DNA from: Ardenticatenaceae bacterium | Lineage (GTDB): Bacteria > Chloroflexota > Anaerolineae > Promineifilales > Promineifilaceae | Reading direction: 5' to 3' | DNA: 11,962 nucleotides | Assembly: GCA_020634495.1 (NCBI GenBank) | Contig: JACKBR010000092.1 | Location: 1 to 11,962, forward strand | In this document: one piece after another, positions 5,615 through 11,962 of the stretch | Numbering within the stretch: position 1 is the stretch's first letter | Layout: every line of letters begins with the position of its first letter | Program-made: the position numbers and the translations under genes | The notes under the pieces: model-generated | Seen by the model: the letters and a program-made list of their open reading frames with translations, nothing else | Told to the model about the DNA's origin: nothing | Databases searched by the model: none

Positions 5615-8164
5615 CTACTCTTCAATCTTGCTAAGCTTTAGCTCGGCCAGGCCAGCCTGGTAAGGCACACCGCGCAGTAGGGCAACGCCTTCTGGGGTAC
5701 GGCCGTTTACAGTCACCTGCACCGTCACGGATTTGCCATTTACTTCAACCGCCACCTGCTGGCCATTGGTTAGCTGCTGCGCCGCCGCATCGTTTTGGTG
5801 CATGGTTAAGGTTGGCTGGGCCATCCGCGGAGCCAACAGTTCCGTGTGGTTGATTAGCGTGCCGGGCGTAAAGAGTGCGGCCGTTCTCACCACCGCCACC
5901 CCCGCAGGCACATCATTAGCCACAGTGCTAACCTCAAAATGCTCAACTGAGCCAGCTTCGGCTTCTACCGCCCACTGCATCCCCAAACCAACTCGATTTT
6001 CGTAAGCATTGCCACCATAATACAGATCGTCGCCGCCTACGTCGGGCCATTGCTTCTCTACTTTGGCCAGGGCGCGGTAATCCATCTCTTTGTACTGCGG
6101 CACGGCTTTGGCCACATCACGGAAAACGAGGCTGGCGGCAAAGGCTGGTTTTCCCAGGCCAACACGCTCGCCAACTTGGGCCAAAATTTGCCAATCTGGG
6201 CGGGCCTCACCGACGGGTTGGATGGCGGGGTAGTAGCGCTGCACGCGCCGTTCACCGCTGGTGAAGGTACCTTCACGCTCCGCCCAGCTTTGGGCAGGCA
6301 AAACGACATCGGCCTGTGCGGCCGTTTCCGTCAAAAATAGCTCTTGCACCACCAAAAAGCCCAGCTTGCCCCGGTCAGCCATCAGCCCATCGCCAATGGG
6401 GTCGGCCGCCAGCACAAACAGCGCTTTCAGCTCACCAGTTTGGGCGGCGGCGTAAATGTCAGCAGCGCCTATGCCCGGAGTCGCGGCCGGTTTGTAACCC
6501 GGCTCCAGCGCCGGATGGATGCCCATGTCCCAGGCACCCTGGGTATTGTTGTGCGGCCACACGGGGATAAGACCATTATTCGGCCGTCCGGCGTGGGCTT
6601 CTTCATTTTTAATCAGCAGCAGATTTGCCAGCAATTTGGCTGCTGCCTCGGTTTCTTCGTAGGTCAGCCCCTCTGCGCCATAAAATGCGACCACGTTGTT
6701 GGCCTGCATAATCACGTCGGCGGCGGCTTTGAGCGGGCTGTTATCGGCATCGGCTGCGGCCACTTTGGCGTCATTTACCAGCTGGCGCAGGGTAGAAATG
6801 GCCTGGCCTGGCTGGTAATGAATCACGTGGCGTGAGCATTCGTCCAGGCGGGTAGGCCGCACGTTCAAAATAACGAGCGATGCGCCGCGTTGAGCCGCTT
6901 GCTTGACGCGCAGCCACCACGTTGGCACCTCTTCGTGCAGGTCACTGGCCACCACCACAATGGCATCTCCCTGCCCCAGATTGAGCAGGTTGCTGCCCTG
7001 GCTGATGCCCACTTTGGCCACCACGTTGCCGCCAGCCAGCCGCCGGTTGGCCAGGTCAATGTTATTGCTGCCCAATCCCTGGCGGAGCAGTTTTTGGAAG
7101 AGGAACATGTCTTCGTTGCTCACCCGGTCACCGCTGAGTCCGGCAACGGCCGTTTTATGCTGCTGCAACTTCCCGGCCACGGTGTCCAGCGCTTCATTCC
7201 AATCAACTTCCACCAGCTCGCCATTCTTGCGCACCAGCGGTTTTTTCAGCCGGTCTGGCGCATCGGCAAAATGGTGCACAAATCGATCTCTATCCGAAAT
7301 CCAAATCTCGTTCACCTGCTCGTTTTGCCGGGGCATAATGCGCTTGATGACGGAACGGCCGCCGCTTTTTGCTTCGCGCCGGGTGCTAAAGGTCATGTTA
7401 GCCCCAGATGGGCTGTGCGGCGATAAGGTGGCTACCGGTGTCAATTCCCAGGGACGCGCCCCAAAACGAAAATCGGCCGTGGTCAACGCCCCCACTGGAC
7501 AAATGTCCGTCGTGTTGCCGCTCCAATATGAATCAAAGCCGGGGTCAGACATCGTTACAATTTCCAGGCTGCGGCCCCGGTTATGAAAGCGAATCACCGG
7601 ATCATCCACAATCTCTTCCTGGAAGCGGATGCAGCGCGCGCACTGAATGCAGCGCTCGCGGTCAAGGTAAATCAGATCACCCAGCGGCACGTGCTTGTCC
7701 AAATGCAGCTTCAGGCTGTAATCCATGCGGCTGGTGCCCTTGCCATGTTCCATCGTCAGGTTTTGCAGCGGGCATTCGCCCCCTTTGTCGCAAATGGGGC
7801 AGTCCAGCGGGTGGCTGGTCAGCAAAAACTCGATGACATCCTCGCGGGCTTCAATCACTGGCTCGGTGGTGGTGCGCACTACCATGCCTTCGCTCACGGC
7901 TACGGTGCAGGCCGTCTGCAAGCCCCGGAAGCTTACCTGGGGTGTGCCGTCTTCATTTAGCACTGGTTCGCCAGTCGCCCGGTCACGCACAGGCAGCCCA
8001 ATTTCCACCAGGCACATGCGGCACATGCCCACCGGGGCCAGTTTTGGATGGTAGCAAAAAACTGGGATTGGATTGTCAATCATTTTAGCGGCGTCCACCA
8101 CCAGCATCCCTTTCGGCACGCTCAGCTCAACGCCGTCAATCGTCAAAGTAACCTGGTCACTCAT
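5615..8164 (-). CDS. nuoG: NADH-quinone oxidoreductase subunit G (NuoG)
   Basis: NuoG is the large Fe-S subunit of the NADH module and passes electrons from NuoF toward NuoI. The protein has 849 residues. The N-terminal domain binds a 2Fe-2S cluster (Cys37, 48, 51, 86). Next come the His-Cys cluster N5 (HPLDCPICDKGGEC: His118, Cys122, 125, 131) and N4 (CIQCARC, Cys172, 175, 178, with Cys222 in ICPVGAL). The rest is a molybdopterin-oxidoreductase-like fold, which in complex I is not expected to bind cofactor. The extra N7 site is lost: the usual Cys positions are Ser248, Ser251, Ala255 and Ser280. The ATG at 8164 has GAGG upstream. Two ACGGCCGTTT words lie in it. nuoF ends 41 bases upstream. 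Confidence 0.98.
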   Translation of the reverse strand: MSDQVTLTIDGVELSVPKGMLVVDAAKMIDNPIPVFCYHPKLAPVGMCRMCLVEIGLPVRDRATGEPVLNEDGTPQVSFRGLQTACTVAVSEGMVVRTTTEPVIEAREDVIEFLLTSHPLDCPICDKGGECPLQNLTMEHGKGTSRMDYSLKLHLDKHVPLGDLIYLDRERCIQCARCIRFQEEIVDDPVIRFHNRGRSLEIVTMSDPGFDSYWSGNTTDICPVGALTTADFRFGARPWELTPVATLSPHSPSGANMTFSTRREAKSGGRSVIKRIMPRQNEQVNEIWISDRDRFVHHFADAPDRLKKPLVRKNGELVEVDWNEALDTVAGKLQQHKTAVAGLSGDRVSNEDMFLFQKLLRQGLGSNNIDLANRRLAGGNVVAKVGISQGSNLLNLGQGDAIVVVASDLHEEVPTWWLRVKQAAQRGASLVILNVRPTRLDECSRHVIHYQPGQAISTLRQLVNDAKVAAADADNSPLKAAADVIMQANNVVAFYGAEGLTYEETEAAAKLLANLLLIKNEEAHAGRPNNGLIPVWPHNNTQGAWDMGIHPALEPGYKPAATPGIGAADIYAAAQTGELKALFVLAADPIGDGLMADRGKLGFLVVQELFLTETAAQADVVLPAQSWAEREGTFTSGERRVQRYYPAIQPVGEARPDWQILAQVGERVGLGKPAFAASLVFRDVAKAVPQYKEMDYRALAKVEKQWPDVGGDDLYYGGNAYENRVGLGMQWAVEAEAGSVEHFEVSTVANDVPAGVAVVRTAALFTPGTLINHTELLAPRMAQPTLTMHQNDAAAQQLTNGQQVAVEVNGKSVTVQVTVNGRTPEGVALLRGVPYQAGLAELKLSKIEE
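5699..5708. repeat. ACGGCCGTTT word, first copy in nuoG
   Basis: Exact copy, read as (GT)A AAC GGC CGT, giving Val-Asn-Gly-Arg near residue 820 in the C-terminal region, 28 codons before the stop. Confidence 0.85.
7146..7155. repeat. ACGGCCGTTT word, second copy in nuoG
   Basis: Exact copy, read as (A)AA ACG GCC GT(T), giving Lys-Thr-Ala-Val (337-340), just before the AGLSGDRVSNED segment of the large domain. The context contains the palindrome AACGGCCGTT. Confidence 0.85.
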
Positions 8165-8205
8165 ACGTTTCCTCTTCCAGAGGGGATATTGTTTAAGCTA
8201 AAACA

Positions 8206-9489
8206 TTAATCGGTGGGAACGGCCGTTTCCTTCACAACCTTCTTCCCACTCACCTTCGCTTTATATTCGTCTGCAAAATGTCGATAAGTGCCTAAAACAG
8301 GACTGGTCGCAAAATCGCCCAAAGCACAAAGCGTTTTACCCCCAATTTGTCCCGCGACACTGCGCAAAACTTCCAAATCTTTCTCGGTGCCTTCGCCATG
8401 ATGAATGCGGTGCAGCAGCTTATCCATCCAGAAAGTACCTTCCCGGCATGGAGTGCATTTGCCACACGACTCATGCTTAAAGAAATGGGACAGCTTCATC
8501 GCCACCCAAACCATGTCCACCGTCTCATCCATCACCACCACAGAGCCAGAGCCCATATCAGAACCAAAAGGCTTTAGCCCTTCATATGTGATGGGAGCCT
8601 CCAAAGCATCTGCCACTACCACCGGGCCAGAGCCACCAATGGGCAGCAGCGCCTTAAACTTTTTGTCATTCAAAATGCCGCCACCGTACTCCTCGCCATA
8701 GATCAGTTCGCGGTAAGGCATACCCATATTCACTTCATACGTGCCGGGATTTTTAATATGGCCACTTAAACACATGATTTTGTGACCAGGGCTTTGCTCA
8801 GTCCCCAACGAACGGTACCAATCCGCCCCGTTCAGCAAAATTGAAGGCACATTGGCCATCGTTTCTGTATTGTTTACCACCGTTGGCTTGTGATAAAGCC
8901 CCTCAACAGCCGGAAACGGCGGGCGCGACCACGGCTGGCCCAACTCACCCATTAAAGAGTTCAACAGCGCCGTCTCTTCACCACAAATGTAAGCCCCAGC
9001 CCCAAAATAGTTAATCATCCGGCAGCTAAAATCGGAGCCAAAAATGTTGTCGCCCAAAATGCCAGCTTCATAACAGTCACGAACCGCTTCTTCAATGTGG
9101 CGACCAATGCCCATAAACTCGCCGCGCATGTAGTTAAATACGGTCTGTGCGCCAACAGCATAAGCAGCAATCATCGCGCCTTCAATCACCTGATGCGGAT
9201 TGTGCTCCAAGAGGGCCCGATCCTTAAACGTTCCCATCTCAGACTCATCAGAGTTCACCACAATGTATTTGTCACCTGGCGCTTTGGGAATAAAACTCCA
9301 TTTCAAACCAGTCGGGAAACCGGCCCCACCACGTCCGCGCAGCCCGGCGGCTTTGACAATATCAATCACTTCACCTGGCTGGTACTCAGCCAGCACCTTC
9401 TTCAAGGCGTCGTAGCCACCGTTGGCTCGATAAACTTCCAGCTTATGGATATTTTCAATGTCTCGGTGACGCAATAAAAGATGAGCCAT
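8206..9489 (-). CDS. nuoF: NADH-quinone oxidoreductase subunit F (NuoF), NADH- and FMN-binding
   Basis: NuoF oxidises NADH with FMN and hands electrons to cluster N3, at the tip of the cytoplasmic arm. The protein has 427 residues, the normal size. Visible motifs are GLRGRGGAGFPTGLKW (49-64, FMN/NADH binding), VVNSDESEMGTFKDR (77-91), GAGAYICGEETALLNSL (163-179), and the N3 ligands SCGKCTPCREG (Cys342, 345, 348) with Cys388. Some usually invariant positions differ: Met in place of the usual Pro in DESEPG, and GQPWSRPPFPA in place of the common PRSKPPFPA. The ATG at 9489 has only AGG close by and GGGG slightly further up, a weaker site than in most neighbours. The 93-base gap from nuoE contains a stem-loop. 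Confidence 0.98.
   Translation of the reverse strand: MAHLLLRHRDIENIHKLEVYRANGGYDALKKVLAEYQPGEVIDIVKAAGLRGRGGAGFPTGLKWSFIPKAPGDKYIVVNSDESEMGTFKDRALLEHNPHQVIEGAMIAAYAVGAQTVFNYMRGEFMGIGRHIEEAVRDCYEAGILGDNIFGSDFSCRMINYFGAGAYICGEETALLNSLMGELGQPWSRPPFPAVEGLYHKPTVVNNTETMANVPSILLNGADWYRSLGTEQSPGHKIMCLSGHIKNPGTYEVNMGMPYRELIYGEEYGGGILNDKKFKALLPIGGSGPVVVADALEAPITYEGLKPFGSDMGSGSVVVMDETVDMVWVAMKLSHFFKHESCGKCTPCREGTFWMDKLLHRIHHGEGTEKDLEVLRSVAGQIGGKTLCALGDFATSPVLGTYRHFADEYKAKVSGKKVVKETAVPTD
8219..8228. repeat. ACGGCCGTTT word, copy in nuoF
   Basis: Exact copy, read as (G)AA ACG GCC GT(T), giving Glu-Thr-Ala-Val in the last seven residues of NuoF, a free tail. The context contains the palindrome AACGGCCGTT. 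Confidence 0.85.
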
Positions 9490-9510
9490 TACCTAACCCC
9501 ATTCATATTA

Positions 9511-9565
9511 GAAATTCAACTTTTTGTCTCATACACTTTTCTGTTAAATGCAAAAGTTGAACTTC
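9511..9565 (-). promoter_or_regulatory. Stem-loop in the nuoE-nuoF gap
   Basis: In the transcript GAAGTTCAACTTTT (9565 down to 9552) pairs with AAAAGTTGAATTTC (9524 down to 9511). This gives 14 consecutive pairs including one G-U, around a 27-base loop. No U-run follows it, so it is not a typical terminator. It lies about 20 bases upstream of the nuoF ATG and could affect mRNA stability or initiation. It could also be a remnant of a small repeat element. Confidence 0.65.
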
Positions 9566-9582
9566 TTAATGTCACAATGAAA

Positions 9583-10113
9583 TCACTTCGCAAACGCAGA
9601 AATTTGTTCAACGATTGATAGTTCTGGATTCTCAGCCGCTGCCTCAGCCCGCAACCGCGAAATCAGCGCATCAAATTTCGCTTCATCCAGATCTTCCTCA
9701 AATTTCAGATTGCATTGCAGCATCGGTGCCCGATCACAGGCTGCCAAACACATCACCGTTTTTAAGGTGAATAATCCGTCGTTGGTGGTGCCATCCACTG
9801 GAATGTCCAGCTTACGTGATGCCATCTCTACAAATTCATCGGCACCGCGCAAAGCACAGGCCAGATCGTTGCACACTTCCAGCACAAATTTACCCACTGG
9901 TTCTTCGTAGTACAACGTGTAAAACCCGGCCAAAGACAAGACATGTGTCGGGTCTAAATCCAGGATTTCAGCCACTTCGTGCATTGCTTCGCGGCTGGTA
10001 AAGCCATACGCTTCCTGAGCTAAGTGCATCAATGGCAAAACGGCCGATTTCTTATGAGGAAACCGCGCCAAAATTCCTTTAATCTCTTCGGGATACTTTT
10101 CTTGAAGTAACAT
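9583..10113 (-). CDS. nuoE: NADH-quinone oxidoreductase subunit E (NuoE), [2Fe-2S] N1a subunit
   Basis: NuoE is a thioredoxin-fold subunit of the NADH module that binds cluster N1a beside NuoF. The protein has 176 residues. The four ligands are visible as CNDLAC (Cys81, Cys86) and CLAAC (Cys122, Cys126), the C-x4-C ... C-x3-C pattern of the family. Upstream are a helical N-terminal domain (VLPLMHLAQEAYGFTSREAM) and the conserved LAGFYTLYY. The usual LGAC before the last ligand is LAAC here. The ATG at 10113 follows AGGAAGCGT, a good binding site. That same AGGAAG also occurs at the nuoD stop, 66 bases upstream, which suggests an insertion between them. Confidence 0.97.
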   Translation of the reverse strand: MLLQEKYPEEIKGILARFPHKKSAVLPLMHLAQEAYGFTSREAMHEVAEILDLDPTHVLSLAGFYTLYYEEPVGKFVLEVCNDLACALRGADEFVEMASRKLDIPVDGTTNDGLFTLKTVMCLAACDRAPMLQCNLKFEEDLDEAKFDALISRLRAEAAAENPELSIVEQISAFAK

Positions 10114-10116
10114 ACG

Positions 10117-10189
10117 CTTCCTACAGTTTTTTAAATCACGCGCTTAGTAAGCAAAGATTTTCTCTGCGACTCTGCGTTAAATCTTCCTA
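10117..10189. repeat. Small element in the nuoD-nuoE gap flanked by a 7-base direct repeat
   Basis: CTTCCTA occurs at 10117-10123 and again at 10183-10189 (TAGGAAG in the transcript), bracketing 59 bases. Inside are a perfect inverted repeat AAGATTT/AAATCTT (10154-10160, 10179-10185), a period-8 direct repeat CTCTGCG (10162-10168 and 10170-10176), and a near-palindrome GCTTAGTAAGC (10142-10152). The left-hand TAGGAAG overlaps the nuoD stop codon; the right-hand one is the nuoE ribosome binding site. The layout looks like an insertion with a target duplication, though 7 bases is short. Confidence 0.55.
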
Positions 10190-11443
10190 TCGGTCAATTT
10201 CGCCCAAAACAATGTCAATCGACCCAATAATCGAAACCAAGTCGGCCACAAACACACCCTTAGACATAATCGGCAGCGAAGCCACATGCACATAGGATGG
10301 CGTGCGGAAATGAACTCGCGCGGGCTTTGGCCCGCCATCGCCCCGCAAGTAACAGGCAAACTCACCTCGCGGCGATTCAACACTCTGGTAAACATAGCCT
10401 TCTGGCGCGTTAAACCCTTCCGTCCACAATTTAAAGTGATGAATAACAGCTTCCATGCTATTGCCCAGCTCCGAACGCGGCGGTGGCACAATTTTTCTAT
10501 CGCTAATATTCACCGGGCCGCTGGGCAATCGATCCATTGCCTGCTGAATGATGCCCAGGCTTTCCCACATTTCCTGCATACGACAGCGATAACGGGCATA
10601 GACATCGCCGTCTGTTGCCACGGGCACATCAAACTCGTATGTCTCGTAGCCGCTGTAAGGCTGCGCCTTGCGAATGTCCCAGTTTACCCCAGAACCTCGC
10701 AGGCTAGGGCCAGTCAGCCCCCAATCCATTGCTTGTTCGGCCGAAACCACGCCAATATCCTTGGTTCTGTCCAACCAAATCGGATTGTTTTTAAGCAAAG
10801 CTTCGTAATCGGCAATTTTGGCCGGGAAAAAGTCCAGGAACTGCCGTACGGCCGGTTCAAACTCTTCTGGCACGTCGCGCCACAGGCCACCGGGACGGAA
10901 ATAGCTCACCATCATGCGCTGGCCAGCCACCATCTCAAACAAATCCAAAATATATTCGCGCTCGCGGAAGCAATACAAAAAGACCGACATCGCTGCCAGA
11001 TCAAGTGCGTGCGTGCCCAGCCAAACCAAATGGCTAGAAATACGCGCCAGCTCCGCCAAAATGACGCGAATGGTTTGAGCGCGTGGCGTCGCTTCTACGC
11101 CCAGTAGCTTTTCTACGGCCAAAATGTAGCCCAAATTATTGGACATCGGCGACAGGTAGTCCAGACGATCCGTCATCACCAAAGCTTTGGTGAAAGTCTT
11201 AGACTCCATGCTTTTTTCCACGCCAGTGTGGAGGAAGCCAATATCAGGAGCCAGGTTAACAATGTTTTCGCCGTCTAATTCCACCAACAAGCGCAGCACG
11301 CCGTGGGTACTGGGATGTTGTGGCCCCATGCTAAGGAGCATATGCTCTTCAGCATTTTCAATAGTCATGCCCGTGCCAACTTTGGCCCGCAGCTCTTCTA
11401 CAGTTAGCTCTTGAATGGTGTCACCACCGGAGGGAATCGTCAT
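10187..11443 (-). CDS. nuoD: NADH-quinone oxidoreductase subunit D (NuoD)
   Basis: NuoD is the 49-kDa-type subunit, descended from hydrogenase large subunits. With NuoB and NuoH it builds the quinone-binding site near cluster N2. The protein has 418 residues, the normal size for an unfused NuoD. Visible motifs are SMGPQHPSTHG (38-48, with the quinone-contacting His43), DRLDYLSPMSNN with the quinone-site Tyr96, LRGSGVNWDIRK in the middle, and the C-terminal IVLGEIDR, a variant of the family's DPVMGEVDR ending. The hydrogenase Ni-binding Cys are absent, as expected. The ATG at 11443 has GAAGAGG upstream. nuoC ends 38 bases before it. The stop overlaps one copy of the TAGGAAG repeat described in the nuoD-nuoE gap. 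Confidence 0.98.
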   Translation of the reverse strand: MTIPSGGDTIQELTVEELRAKVGTGMTIENAEEHMLLSMGPQHPSTHGVLRLLVELDGENIVNLAPDIGFLHTGVEKSMESKTFTKALVMTDRLDYLSPMSNNLGYILAVEKLLGVEATPRAQTIRVILAELARISSHLVWLGTHALDLAAMSVFLYCFREREYILDLFEMVAGQRMMVSYFRPGGLWRDVPEEFEPAVRQFLDFFPAKIADYEALLKNNPIWLDRTKDIGVVSAEQAMDWGLTGPSLRGSGVNWDIRKAQPYSGYETYEFDVPVATDGDVYARYRCRMQEMWESLGIIQQAMDRLPSGPVNISDRKIVPPPRSELGNSMEAVIHHFKLWTEGFNAPEGYVYQSVESPRGEFACYLRGDGGPKPARVHFRTPSYVHVASLPIMSKGVFVADLVSIIGSIDIVLGEIDR

Positions 11444-11481
11444 AATCAGCCTCTTCGTTACTTAGCTGTCTGTGTTCTACA

Positions 11482-11962
11482 CTAATCTTTGGCGTATGGC
11501 TTTTTGGCATCAATTTCTTGCCAATTAAAAGAAAACTGCACTTCTTCATACCCCAGTGGATAATCTTTGCGCAAGGGATGCCCCTGCCAATCTTCTGGCA
11601 AGAATAAGCGGCGCAAGCTGCCGTTTCCCTGAAAGCGAATCCCCATCAGGTCCCACACTTCCATTTCTAGCCAGGTAGCAATTGACCAGACGGAAGCTAC
11701 CGTTTCTGGCCCTTCTTCGGGGTCTTCCACCCAGGTGCGTAAGCGCAGCCGGTGATTATGGTCGTAGGAATAAAGATGGTAATTTACGGCAAACCGGGGA
11801 AACTGAGGCAAAAAGTCATCTGCACAGATGTCTGACAAAAATTTGTAGCTCAAATCGGGGTCATCACGAAGCAATTGGCAAATAGCTTTAAGCTGCTTTT
11901 TGCTAATGATGAGGGTCTGCTCCCCGCGAAAATCATTTGTATCTTCAATGGCGTCTGGGAAA
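11482..11962 (-). CDS. nuoC: NADH-quinone oxidoreductase subunit C (NuoC), 5' part missing
   Basis: NuoC is the 30-kDa subunit of the connecting module and sits against NuoD. The frame is open from the right edge (first full codon at 11961) to a TAG at 11482-11484, giving 159 residues of the C-terminal part. The family signature is clear: [17 protein letters not shown] followed by [20 protein letters not shown], equivalent to the usual EREVYDLFGI...[20 protein letters not shown]. An internal TTG near 11874 is not the start, since the frame and similarity continue upstream (for example [11 protein letters not shown]). It is a stand-alone gene and not fused to nuoD. The missing N-terminus should lie just beyond the window, next to nuoB. 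Confidence 0.96.
   Translation of the reverse strand, partial: [159 protein letters not shown]

Noticed and set aside
6903..7586. Plus-strand open frame of 227 codons opposite nuoG
   Set aside because: Ser/Pro/Arg-rich translation typical of an antisense frame; nuoG explains the region completely.
9511..9565. Rho-independent terminator between nuoE and nuoF
   Set aside because: The stem is AU-rich, the loop is 27 bases, and no U-run follows it in the transcript.
10286..11107. Plus-strand open frame of 273 codons opposite nuoD
   Set aside because: It is fully antisense to a well-conserved gene, has no ribosome binding site or recognisable domain, and its composition follows from nuoD codon use.

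Overview
The window is one continuous stretch of a bacterial respiratory complex I operon (NADH:quinone oxidoreductase, nuo). Every gene is on the minus strand, so transcription runs from high to low coordinates. In transcription order it holds nuoC (5' end cut by the right edge), nuoD, nuoE, nuoF, nuoG, nuoH, nuoI, nuoJ, nuoK, nuoL and nuoM (3' end cut by the left edge). This is the classic nuoA-N order; nuoA, nuoB and nuoN would lie just outside. nuoC and nuoD are separate genes, not fused as in E. coli. All visible starts are ATG, and no frameshift or pseudogene was seen. No promoter or convincing factor-independent terminator is visible inside the window, so the genes are probably one transcript.

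The products cover the three parts of the enzyme. NuoE, NuoF and NuoG form the NADH-oxidising module (FMN and Fe-S clusters). NuoC, NuoD and NuoI form the quinone-reducing connecting module. NuoH, J, K, L and M form the membrane proton-pumping arm. The cluster-ligating Cys/His residues and the membrane Glu/Lys residues needed for activity are present. The optional N7 cluster in NuoG is absent, as in most bacteria.

The organism is a bacterium of mid GC content (roughly 50-55 percent by eye). A Chloroflexota (Anaerolineae-like) origin is a guess from general style; the sequence itself does not prove it.

The interest lies in the non-coding and codon-independent DNA rather than in a new protein system. 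First, a 10-base word (ACGGCCGTTT on the plus strand) occurs six times exactly. The copies fall inside five genes, in all three reading frames and mostly in variable protein regions, much like the HIP1 word of cyanobacteria. Second, the four gaps longer than 60 bases (nuoD-E, nuoE-F, nuoK-L, nuoL-M) each contain a palindromic element, while the remaining gaps are 4-48 bases. In the nuoK-L gap a period-8 inverted repeat separates a strong Shine-Dalgarno sequence from the nuoL start codon by 76 bases, and its hairpin would bring the two back together. The nuoD-E element is flanked by a 7-base direct repeat, as if it had been inserted into the nuoE ribosome binding site. No gene-free stretch exceeds 100 bases.
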